From assembly GCA_964575345.1 (NCBI GenBank), contig CAZNQD010000057.1, positions 1 through 13,145 on the forward strand: DNA of 13,145 nucleotides, in the 5' to 3' direction. The translations under genes and the position numbers were made by a program. Positions 1 through 6,669 of this stretch are shown piece after piece (position 1 is the stretch's first letter; every line of letters starts with the position of its first letter). A model generated the notes under the pieces. It was not told the DNA's origin. It searched no databases and saw only the letters and a list, made by a program, of their open reading frames with translations. This stretch comes from UBA1402 sp964575345. GTDB lineage: Bacteria; Bacteroidota; Bacteroidia; Bacteroidales; UBA1402.

Positions 1-1
1 T

Positions 2-619
2 TCCAGCACCGGCAGCCATCAGGGCGAAAGCTGGAGAGATGCCTACAACGGAGGCTATATCCGTTACACCATTCCGCTGGACGGTCAGGACAGTATGTTC
101 CTGCGGGTCCGTTACTGGGGCAACGAAGGCCTGAGCCGCGAATTTGATATACTGCTGGACGAAGTGGTCTTTGCCAGCGAGAGCCTGGTGGGAAAATGGA
201 ATGTAGATGCGTTTCAGGAAGTGAATTACAACATCCCTTCGGCTTTGTTCAAAGGAAAAAGCAAGATCAACCTAAAGTTTAGAGCCAAAGCGGGCAATTA
301 TGCCGGCGGCTTGTTTTATGTCTGGCTCTATGCCCTGCAGGCACAAGAACCGGACGCCCTGGGTTCCGGCCGGGAAGATCGCAGGGAAATGGATGTCCTA
401 ATCAGTGACGGTATGCTCCGGCTCAGGCTGCCCTCCGAAGACCGGGGTTTAAACAACCGCTTACGTATTTTTGGGATGAATGGCTCGTTGATGTATTCGG
501 GGACAGTCCAGGAAGAGGTTCAGGTTTTTGACCTTCGTCGCCTGCCCCGTCAGCAGTGCTATGTGTTGCTCTGTTCCAACGAGAAAGGCTCCAGGGCTCA
601 AAAGCTGCTGATTCCCTGA
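2..619 (+). CDS. C-terminal part of a secreted GH127-like glycosidase with T9SS sorting tail (5' end outside window)
   Basis: The frame is open from base 2 to a TGA at 617-619, so about 205 C-terminal residues are visible and the start lies upstream of the window. The opening residues (SSTGSHQGESWRDAY...GGYIRYTI), then RVRYWG, FDILLD and the G-N-x-AGG-FYV pattern match the beta-sandwich domain (DUF6805-like) that follows the catalytic barrel in Bacteroidota GH127 proteins (beta-L-arabinofuranosidase type). The last ~75 residues (LRIFGMNGSLMYSG..., ending QKLLIP) resemble a type A T9SS C-terminal sorting domain: short beta strands, an R-[IV]-x-x-x-x-G pattern, a YVLL strand and a basic-hydrophobic end. 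The inferred product is therefore exported by Sec, then released or anchored at the surface by T9SS, acting on arabinose-containing glycans. The catalytic domain is not visible, so the GH127 family call rests on the accessory domain only. Confidence 0.72.
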   Translation, partial: SSTGSHQGESWRDAYNGGYIRYTIPLDGQDSMFLRVRYWGNEGLSREFDILLDEVVFASESLVGKWNVDAFQEVNYNIPSALFKGKSKINLKFRAKAGNYAGGLFYVWLYALQAQEPDALGSGREDRREMDVLISDGMLRLRLPSEDRGLNNRLRIFGMNGSLMYSGTVQEEVQVFDLRRLPRQQCYVLLCSNEKGSRAQKLLIP

Positions 620-733
620 AGGAAATCTGTGAAAGGCTGGTATTCTGACTGATAGTCGCGATATATTGATAATGTGAAAGCCGGAAAGTCAGAACCTGTT
701 GACAATAAGTAGAAGCAATAAAAAAGAAATAGT
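620..733. other. Leader region upstream of kbl
   Basis: This 114-bp gap separates the GH127-like stop from the kbl start. No clear rho-independent terminator and no TAnnTTTG box was found on the plus strand. It holds one long-range perfect inverted repeat (643-650 with 687-694), listed separately, and an A-rich stretch just before the kbl ATG. Such A-rich leaders without a strong Shine-Dalgarno sequence are usual in Bacteroidota. Confidence 0.5.
643..694. repeat. 8-bp perfect inverted repeat with 36-bp spacer in the kbl leader
   Basis: TTCTGACT at 643-650 is the exact reverse complement of AGTCAGAA at 687-694. If transcribed, the arms could close a stem with a 36-nt loop about 40 nt upstream of the kbl ATG; as DNA they could be two half-sites. 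Three GATA tetramers (651, 660, 668) lie in the spacer. Function is unknown, and an 8-bp match at this distance may be chance. Confidence 0.35.
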
Positions 734-1338
734 ATGTACGAAAAATTTAAAGAATTTCTCGGCAGCGAACTCGATAACATTCGTTCCGCCGGACTGTATA
801 AGGACGAAAGGGTAATTCATTCCCCGCAGTCGGCCAGCATCAGGTTGGCCGACAACCGCGAGGTGCTGAACTTTTGCGCCAACAACTACCTGGGATTGTC
901 CAATCATCCTCTGGTGAGGGAAACAGCCGCCCGGGTGCTCGAAGAGAGAGGATACGGCATGTCGTCGGTGCGTTTTATCTGTGGCACCCAGGATCTGCAC
1001 AAAGAATTGGAAAAGGAAATCTCCCGCTTCTTTGGCATGGAAGATACAATTCTCTATGCTTCCTGTTTCGATGCCAACGGGGGCTTGTTTGAACCCCTGC
1101 TGGGCGAGGAGGATGCCATCATTTCCGATGCCCTCAACCATGCTTCCATCATCGACGGAGTAAGGCTTTGCAAGGCCAAACGCTATCGTTACGCCAATGC
1201 CGATATGGAGGATTTGGAAAAGCAGTTGCAACTGGCACAGGCTCAGCGTTTTCGTCTGATAGTTAGCGACGGGGTGTTTTCTATGGATGGAAATGTGGCC
1301 CCTTTGGACAAAATATATGCCCTGGCTCAGCAATACGA
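734..1338 (+). CDS. kbl: Glycine C-acetyltransferase (2-amino-3-ketobutyrate CoA ligase), N-terminal half, cut by assembly gap
   Basis: This PLP enzyme cleaves 2-amino-3-oxobutyrate with CoA to glycine and acetyl-CoA, the second step of threonine degradation, in the cytoplasm. The 201 visible residues are collinear with E. coli Kbl as recalled: NFCANNYLGL near residue 37, then MSSVRFICGTQD, SCFDANGGLF, EEDAIISDALNHASIIDG, AKRYRYAN and SDGVFSMDG. The reading enters the N block right after ...LAQQY, where the E. coli protein (about 398 aa) still has about 190 residues, including the PLP-binding lysine in the TLGKALGG segment. The missing half is an assembly artefact, not a biological truncation. 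The start ATG follows an A-rich leader. tdh lies directly downstream on the same strand, so the two almost certainly form a kbl-tdh operon. Confidence 0.95.
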
Positions 1339-1438
1339 NNNNNNNNNNNNNNNNNNNNNNNNNNNNNNNNNNNNNNNNNNNNNNNNNNNNNNNNNNNNNN
1401 NNNNNNNNNNNNNNNNNNNNNNNNNNNNNNNNNNNNNN
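1339..1438. other. Assembly gap (100 Ns)
   Basis: Exactly 100 Ns, the conventional filler for a scaffold gap of unknown size. Upstream ends inside kbl after about 201 codons and downstream resumes 3 bases before the tdh ATG. Judged against a ~398-aa Kbl, roughly 190-195 codons plus a short spacer are missing, so the true gap should be near 580-620 bp. Confidence 0.97.
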
Positions 1439-1441
1439 AAG

Positions 1442-2467
1442 ATGAAAGCTTTAGTAAAACTTCGCCCCGAAAAAGGCCTCTGGATGTGCGACAGGCCCAT
1501 CCCCAGGCCGGGTATCAACGAGGTCCTGGTCAAAATCAACAAAACCGCCGTTTGCGGCACCGATCTGCATATTTACAAATGGGATACCTGGTCGCAGCGT
1601 ACCATTAAAACACCCATGATCATCGGGCACGAATACGCGGGAGAAATTGTGGAAATGGGCAAGGGTGTGGAAAACCTGAAAACCGGTGACCGGGTGACGG
1701 GCGAAGGACACATCGCCTGCGGACATTGCCGCAATTGCCGAAGGGGCAAGCTGCACGTCTGCGAAAATGTGGTCGGTATCGGTGTGAATCGCGACGGGGC
1801 CTTTGCCGAATACCTGGTGGTCCCGGCCTCGAACATTGTAAAACTCGACTCTCGCATCAGCGACGAGATGGCGGCTATCATGGATCCTTTCGGCAATGCC
1901 ACGCATGCGGCTTTGTCGTTCCCCCTGATAGGCGAGGACGTGCTCATCACCGGAGCCGGCCTTATAGGCTCCATGGCTACGGCTGTTTGCCGCTTTGCCG
2001 GAGCCCGTTATATAGTGGTGAGCGATGTCAGCGAATATCGTTTGGACCTGGCCCGCAAGATGGGTGCTACCCACACGGTGAATCCGGCCAAAGGCGAAAG
2101 CATCGATGCCGTAGTCAAGTCGCTGCATATGCGTGGTTTCGACATAGGCCTGGAAATGTCGGGTTCTCCGCAGGCCTTCGAAAGCATGATCGAAAATATG
2201 TACAACGGATCGAAGATAGCTCTTTTGGGCATTTTGCCCGATTCCACCCAGGTGAGCTGGAACCATATCATATTCAAGGCCCTGACCTTAAAGGGTATTT
2301 ATGGCCGCGAAATGTGGGAAACCTGGTACCAGATGGAGCAAATGCTGATAACGGGCATCGACCTGAGCCCGGTCATAACACATCGCTTTGAAGCAGACGA
2401 TTTTCAGCAGGCCTTTGATGTAATGGAATCGGCTGCCTGCGGTAAAGTCATTTTGAATTGGGCCTGA
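1442..2467 (+). CDS. tdh: L-threonine 3-dehydrogenase, zinc-dependent MDR type
   Basis: Oxidises L-threonine with NAD+ to 2-amino-3-oxobutyrate, the substrate of Kbl. From the ATG at 1442 the product is 341 aa, the same length as E. coli Tdh, and it begins MKALVKL like that protein. Catalytic zinc ligands are visible as C38 (AVCGTD) and H63-E64 (GHE). The four structural-zinc cysteines are C93, C96, C99 and C107 (CGHCRNC...C). The Rossmann motif GAGLIG is at 171-176, and GIYGREMWETWY and LSPVITHRF are typical of Tdh rather than of general alcohol dehydrogenases. The frame upstream is open only because the Ns are read as coding, so the longer 577-aa product is false. The stop TGA lies 7 bp from the convergent SDR stop. 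Confidence 0.97.
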   Translation: MKALVKLRPEKGLWMCDRPIPRPGINEVLVKINKTAVCGTDLHIYKWDTWSQRTIKTPMIIGHEYAGEIVEMGKGVENLKTGDRVTGEGHIACGHCRNCRRGKLHVCENVVGIGVNRDGAFAEYLVVPASNIVKLDSRISDEMAAIMDPFGNATHAALSFPLIGEDVLITGAGLIGSMATAVCRFAGARYIVVSDVSEYRLDLARKMGATHTVNPAKGESIDAVVKSLHMRGFDIGLEMSGSPQAFESMIENMYNGSKIALLGILPDSTQVSWNHIIFKALTLKGIYGREMWETWYQMEQMLITGIDLSPVITHRFEADDFQQAFDVMESAACGKVILNWA

Positions 2468-2479
2468 AAACCTGTCAGG
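2463..2479. terminator. Small inverted repeat containing both convergent stop codons (weak terminator candidate)
   Basis: CCTGA (2463-2467) and TCAGG (2475-2479) form a perfect 5-bp inverted repeat with a 7-base loop. The left arm contains the tdh stop (TGA, 2465-2467) and the right arm contains the SDR stop (TCA, i.e. TGA on the minus strand, 2475-2477). No U tract follows on either strand, so it is at best a weak bidirectional hairpin. It may simply reflect two TGA stops facing each other. Confidence 0.2.
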
Positions 2480-3287
2480 ACAGAGGGGAGTCGGGCTCGG
2501 CTTTCATCATTTTGTATTCCATACGGCTGACGAACTTCGGGAAAAACTTATTCACCAGCACGGCTGCTTTGCCCAGGGGGCTAAGCACCATAAGGTCCTT
2601 ACGTTTGCGCAGGCCCCGCAGCATATAACGGGCCACGGTGTCGGCCGACATCATTTTTTCTTCCTTGCGCGGGGTCTCGCCCTGCGGGCTGCCATCGGCG
2701 GTCAGAGCCGAAAAACGCACATTGGAGGCCGTAAAGCCGGGGGCAAAAATCAGCACATGCAAGCCGTCGTACAGATGTTCGCTGCGCAGGGTGTCGAGAA
2801 AGCCGTTCATGGCAAATTTCGAGGCTGAATAGCCTGTGCGGGCGGGTAGTCCCTTGAAGCCGGCTATCGAAGTAACGCCCACCACCGAGCCTTTGCGTTC
2901 GAGCAGGTAGGGCAAAGCGTATTTAGTACAGTAAACACAACCCCAAAAATTCACCTCCATCAATTGATGCAAGACTTTCAAGTCGAGATCTTTGAATACG
3001 GCCCGCATGGAAATACCGGCATTATTTACCAGGACATCGATGCCTCCGTATGCCTCTACAGTTTGCTCTATAAGCTTACGGCAATCTTCTTCTTTGCTGA
3101 CATCGGTTTTAATTGCCAGTACAGCTGTGGGAAGTTCCTGCTGCAAGGCTTGCAGTTTATCCAGCGATCTTGCCGCCAGCGCGAGTTTGGCTCCCTGAGC
3201 GGCAAAAAGCCGGGCACAGGCCAAACCTATGCCCGACGAAGCTCCGGTGATCACTACAATTTTGTCTCTCAAAAAGTGTTGATTCAT
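2475..3287 (-). CDS. SDR family NAD(P)-dependent oxidoreductase
   Basis: A classical short-chain dehydrogenase of 270 aa from the ATG at 3287. The cofactor motif TGASSGIG is at 14-21, NNAG at 88-91, and the catalytic tetrad is N113, S140, Y153, K157 (YSASK). R40 after the second strand (AARS) suggests NADP(H) preference. The C-terminal third has basic and hydrophobic stretches (residues ~225-260) often seen in membrane-associated SDRs such as those annotated DltE-like or dehydrogenase/reductase type; the substrate cannot be told. A GTG at 3305 would add six residues, but it abuts the secA stop. The ATG is preferred because a GAGG lies just before it and it is the usual N-terminus for the fold. 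The gene follows secA by 18 nt on the same strand, so it is probably co-transcribed. Confidence 0.93.
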   Translation of the reverse strand: MNQHFLRDKIVVITGASSGIGLACARLFAAQGAKLALAARSLDKLQALQQELPTAVLAIKTDVSKEEDCRKLIEQTVEAYGGIDVLVNNAGISMRAVFKDLDLKVLHQLMEVNFWGCVYCTKYALPYLLERKGSVVGVTSIAGFKGLPARTGYSASKFAMNGFLDTLRSEHLYDGLHVLIFAPGFTASNVRFSALTADGSPQGETPRKEEKMMSADTVARYMLRGLRKRKDLMVLSPLGKAAVLVNKFFPKFVSRMEYKMMKAEPDSPLS

Positions 3288-3305
3288 AACCTCAATCTTA
3301 AACAC

Positions 3306-6300
3306 TTATAAACCCTGGCCGTGACAGTTTTTGTATTTTTTGCCTGAACCGCAGGGACAGGGATCGTTGCGGCCTACCTTTTTTTCTACCCTGACCGGTT
3401 CCAGCTGACGTTGTTCTCTGCCTTCGCCGGCCTGGCGAGCCGGACTTCCGCCGTCCAGGGAGTCTTTTTGGGCACGGTATTTACTGTAATCGTGGCGTTT
3501 TTGTGTTTCGGCTTTGCGCACCGATTCGGGCTCTCGTATAGGAATTTGTCCGCGCATCAAAATGGAAATGCTCTTCTTGTTGATGTTGTCAATCATGGTT
3601 TTGAAGAGGTTGTAAGATTCCAGTTTATAGATAAGCAGGGGGTCTTTTTGTTCGTAGCTGGCATTCTGTACCGATTGGCGCAATTCGTCCAGTTCGCGGA
3701 GGTTTTCTTTCCAGGCTTCGTCAATAGTATGCAGCAGTATGGCCTTTTCGAAGGTTTTTACTACTTCTTTGGACTGGCTTTCGGCGGCCGCCTTCAGATT
3801 GCAGGGAATGTTGTAGGTGCGTTTGCCGTCGGTGATGGGTATCAGAATGTTTTCGTATTGGGCAGCCTGTTTTTCGTAGACCTGTTGAATGACCGGATTG
3901 GCTATGGAGGCCATCTTTTCGGTTTTACGTTTGTAGAGGCTCAGAGCTGCTTCGTAGAGTTCGTCCATGCTGTTTTCGGCTTTCTGATTGTAGAAATGCT
4001 CTTCATCCATGGGAACTTCCATGGCCAGGTATTTGAGTATGTCCATTTTGAGGCCATCGAAGTCGCGTTGGTCGTAGGCTTCTTCGACCAGGCCTTTGAT
4101 GGTGTCGTAAATGGTATTGGCTATGTGCATACCGACGCGTTCCCCCATCAGGGCATGTCGCCGTTTGGTATAGATGACTTCGCGCTGGTTGTTCATGACA
4201 TCGTCGTATTCGAGCAGGCGCTTACGTATGCCAAAGTTGTTTTCTTCCACTTTCTTCTGCGCCCGTTCAATGGCTTTTGAAATCATGGAGTTCTCGATGA
4301 GCTCGCCTTCTGCCAGGCCCATGCGGTCCATGATGCCCGAAATGCGTTCCGATCCGAACAAACGCATCAGGTCGTCTTCGAGCGAAACATAAAACACCGA
4401 AGAACCCGGGTCACCCTGACGGCCGGAACGTCCGCGCAACTGGCGGTCAACACGTCGGGATTCATGTCTTTCAGTTCCAATAATGGCCAAACCTCCGGCT
4501 TTTTTGACTTCGTCGGTGAGCTTGATGTCGGTGCCGCGTCCTGCCATGTTGGTAGCAATGGTTACCACGCCTTTTTGTCCGGCGTTGGCCACGATTTCGG
4601 CTTCGCGCTGGTGCAGCTTGGCGTTGAGCACGTTGTGTTTGATTTTGCGCAGGGTGAGTGTACGGCTCAGCAATTCGGAGATTTCCACCGAAGTGGTACC
4701 CACCAGCACCGGCCGGCCGGCTTCGACCAATTTGGAGATTTCTTCGATAACGGCCGTGTATTTTTCTCTTTTGGTTTTGTAGAGGCGGTCTTCCATATCG
4801 TTACGGGCGATGGGCCGGTTGGTCGGAATCACCACGACATCCAGTTTGTAAATATCCCAGAATTCACCTGCCTCGGTTTCGGCAGTACCGGTCATACCCG
4901 CCAGCTTGTGGTACATTCTGAAATAATTCTGCAGCGTGATGGTGGCAAAAGTTTGGGTGGCAGCTTCGACGGTAACTCTTTCCTTGGCTTCGATGGCCTG
5001 GTGTAAACCGTCGGAATAGCGGCGGCCTTCCATGATACGGCCGGTTTGTTCGTCCACGATTTTCACCTTGTTGTCAATTACTACGTATTCGTCGTCGCGG
5101 TCGAAGAGGCAATAGGCTTTGAGCAATTGCTGAACTGTGTGAATGCGTTCCGATTTGATGGAGAAGTTTTGCAGCAGCTCGTCTTTTTTTGTTTGTTTTT
5201 CTTCCGGATTCAGCCCCTGGTTTTCGAGTTCTGACAGTTGTGCCGCTATGTCGGGCAACACAAAGAACTGACTGTCTTCGCTGTCGCCGGTGATGTAATC
5301 GAGGCCTTTGTCGGTGAGCTCGATGGTATTGTTTTTTTCGTCGATGACAAAATACAGGGGGTCGGTCACTATAGGCATTTGCTGGTTGTTGTTTTGCATA
5401 TAGAATTCCTCGGTTTTTTGCATACTGGCTTTGATGCCCTGCTCGCTGAGGAATTTGATCAGGGCTTTGTTTTTGGGCATAGCCTTGTGGGCGCGGAAGA
5501 GCAGCAGGGAACCTTCTTCCTGTTCTTTTTTGTCTTGTGAGGCCATGAGCTTTTTGGACTGAACCAGCAATTTTGTGGCCATTTCGCGTTGAACGTTGAC
5601 CACACGCTCCACCTTGGGACGGAATTCTTCGAAGAGCTGATCGTCGCCCTTGGGCACCGGGCCCGAAATGATAAGAGGGGTACGGGCATCGTCAATCAAA
5701 ACCGAGTCGACTTCGTCCACAATGGCGTAATTGTGTTTGCGTTGCACCAGGTCGAGCGGACTGCCGGCCATGTTGTCGCGCAGGTAGTCGAAACCGAATT
5801 CATTGTTGGTACCAAAAGTGATGTCGGCCAGGTAGGCTTTGCGGCGTTCTTCGGAGTTGGGGCGGTGTTTGTCTATGCAATCCACCGACAGGCCGTGAAA
5901 CATATAGAGCGGCCCCATCCACTCGGAGTCACGTTTGGAGAGGTAGTCGTTGACGGTGACAACGTGAACGCCGTTGCCCGTGAGGGCATTCAGAAAGACG
6001 GGCAGGGTGGCGACCAGGGTTTTACCCTCGCCGGTGGCCATTTCGGCAATCTTGCCCTGATGCAGCACTACGCCGCCAAAGAGTTGCACATCGTAATGCA
6101 CCATATCCCAGACAATTTCGTTGCCGCCGGCCAGCCAGTGATTGTGGTAAATGGCCTTATCGCCTTCGATGTGAACAAAGTCGTGAGTGGCAGCCAGATC
6201 GCGGTCAAAATCATTGGCTGTGACTACGATCTTTTCGTTTTCCTTGAAACGCCGGGCTGTATCCTTTACGATCGAAAAGACCTGTGGTAAAGCATCGTCC

Positions 6301-6608
6301 AGGGCTTTCTCGAGTTTGGCCGTAATGTCCTTTTCTATTTTGTCAATTTGTTCGTAGAGTTTTTCGCGGTCTTCGAGTTCCAGTGTTTCAATTACCTCCT
6401 TGAGGCGGTCAATTTCTGCTCTTTCGGCAGAAACCGAGGCTTGAATGTTGTTGTGTATTTCGTTGCTCAGGGCCCGGAGTTGGTCGTTGCTGAGAGCTTC
6501 GACGGCAGGGTAGGCAGCCTTGATTGTTTCGACAAAGGGGTTGATCTCCTTTAAATCGCGTTGCGATTTGTTGCCGAAGAGTTTGGTTAATATATCGTTG
6601 AATCCCAT
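3306..6608 (-). CDS. secA: Preprotein translocase ATPase SecA
   Basis: SecA is the cytoplasmic motor that pushes unfolded preproteins through SecYEG. The 1100-aa product has Walker A MATGEGKT at 190-197, Walker B with DEVD at 298-301 (IVDEVDSVLIDDART), preprotein cross-linking regions, GTTSVE and the motif VI region QLRGRSGRQGDPGSS of the second ATPase domain. It ends in a SEC-C zinc site with C1084, C1086, C1095 and H1096. Compared with E. coli SecA (about 900 aa, Walker A near residue 102) the first ATPase domain is displaced about 90 residues. Residues ~55-125 form a charged, coiled-coil-like insertion, and there is further extra sequence around 340-430. Large inserts are normal for Bacteroidota SecA. 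The start ATG gives the usual N-terminus (ILTKLFG). It lies 61 bp downstream of the phosphatase-like gene and is followed at once by the SDR gene. Confidence 0.99.
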   Translation of the reverse strand: MGFNDILTKLFGNKSQRDLKEINPFVETIKAAYPAVEALSNDQLRALSNEIHNNIQASVSAERAEIDRLKEVIETLELEDREKLYEQIDKIEKDITAKLEKALDDALPQVFSIVKDTARRFKENEKIVVTANDFDRDLAATHDFVHIEGDKAIYHNHWLAGGNEIVWDMVHYDVQLFGGVVLHQGKIAEMATGEGKTLVATLPVFLNALTGNGVHVVTVNDYLSKRDSEWMGPLYMFHGLSVDCIDKHRPNSEERRKAYLADITFGTNNEFGFDYLRDNMAGSPLDLVQRKHNYAIVDEVDSVLIDDARTPLIISGPVPKGDDQLFEEFRPKVERVVNVQREMATKLLVQSKKLMASQDKKEQEEGSLLLFRAHKAMPKNKALIKFLSEQGIKASMQKTEEFYMQNNNQQMPIVTDPLYFVIDEKNNTIELTDKGLDYITGDSEDSQFFVLPDIAAQLSELENQGLNPEEKQTKKDELLQNFSIKSERIHTVQQLLKAYCLFDRDDEYVVIDNKVKIVDEQTGRIMEGRRYSDGLHQAIEAKERVTVEAATQTFATITLQNYFRMYHKLAGMTGTAETEAGEFWDIYKLDVVVIPTNRPIARNDMEDRLYKTKREKYTAVIEEISKLVEAGRPVLVGTTSVEISELLSRTLTLRKIKHNVLNAKLHQREAEIVANAGQKGVVTIATNMAGRGTDIKLTDEVKKAGGLAIIGTERHESRRVDRQLRGRSGRQGDPGSSVFYVSLEDDLMRLFGSERISGIMDRMGLAEGELIENSMISKAIERAQKKVEENNFGIRKRLLEYDDVMNNQREVIYTKRRHALMGERVGMHIANTIYDTIKGLVEEAYDQRDFDGLKMDILKYLAMEVPMDEEHFYNQKAENSMDELYEAALSLYKRKTEKMASIANPVIQQVYEKQAAQYENILIPITDGKRTYNIPCNLKAAAESQSKEVVKTFEKAILLHTIDEAWKENLRELDELRQSVQNASYEQKDPLLIYKLESYNLFKTMIDNINKKSISILMRGQIPIREPESVRKAETQKRHDYSKYRAQKDSLDGGSPARQAGEGREQRQLEPVRVEKKVGRNDPCPCGSGKKYKNCHGQGL

Positions 6609-6669
6609 AATGGCAGGTTGTTAGAATTGAATAGTATTGTGTAGTATTATAGTGTTTTGTATGGAGTGT
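6609..6669. other. Spacer between phosphatase-like gene and secA with 10-bp periodic TAGTATT repeats
   Basis: This 61-bp AT-rich spacer contains TAGTATT twice at a 10-bp interval (6632-6638 and 6642-6648). Read on the minus strand it carries a TATAAT hexamer but no TAnnTTTG box, so an internal secA promoter of the Bacteroidota type is not visible. The repeats could be a binding site or chance in AT-rich DNA. Confidence 0.3.

Noticed and set aside
689..1333. 214-aa minus-strand frame opposite kbl
   Set aside because: It is antisense to strongly conserved Kbl sequence, with no recognisable domain.
1451..2266. 271-aa minus-strand frame opposite tdh
   Set aside because: Shadow of tdh; its translation resembles no protein family and tdh motifs on the plus strand are complete.
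734..2467. Single 577-aa reading frame joining kbl and tdh
   Set aside because: It crosses 100 Ns; both halves align separately to full-length Kbl and Tdh, and tdh has its own ATG giving the exact family length.
3288..3305. GTG start for the SDR gene
   Set aside because: It abuts the secA stop and adds six residues outside the SDR fold; the ATG at 3287 has GAGG just before it.
3411..6554. Several long plus-strand open frames opposite secA (up to 289 aa)
   Set aside because: They are antisense to a clear SecA, have low-complexity Phe/Val-rich translations typical of the complement of a biased coding strand, and match no known family.
6609..6669. TATAAT on the minus strand upstream of secA as a sigma-70 -10 box
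   Set aside because: The housekeeping sigma factor of Bacteroidota uses TAnnTTTG; the spacer is AT-rich, so the hexamer is expected by chance.
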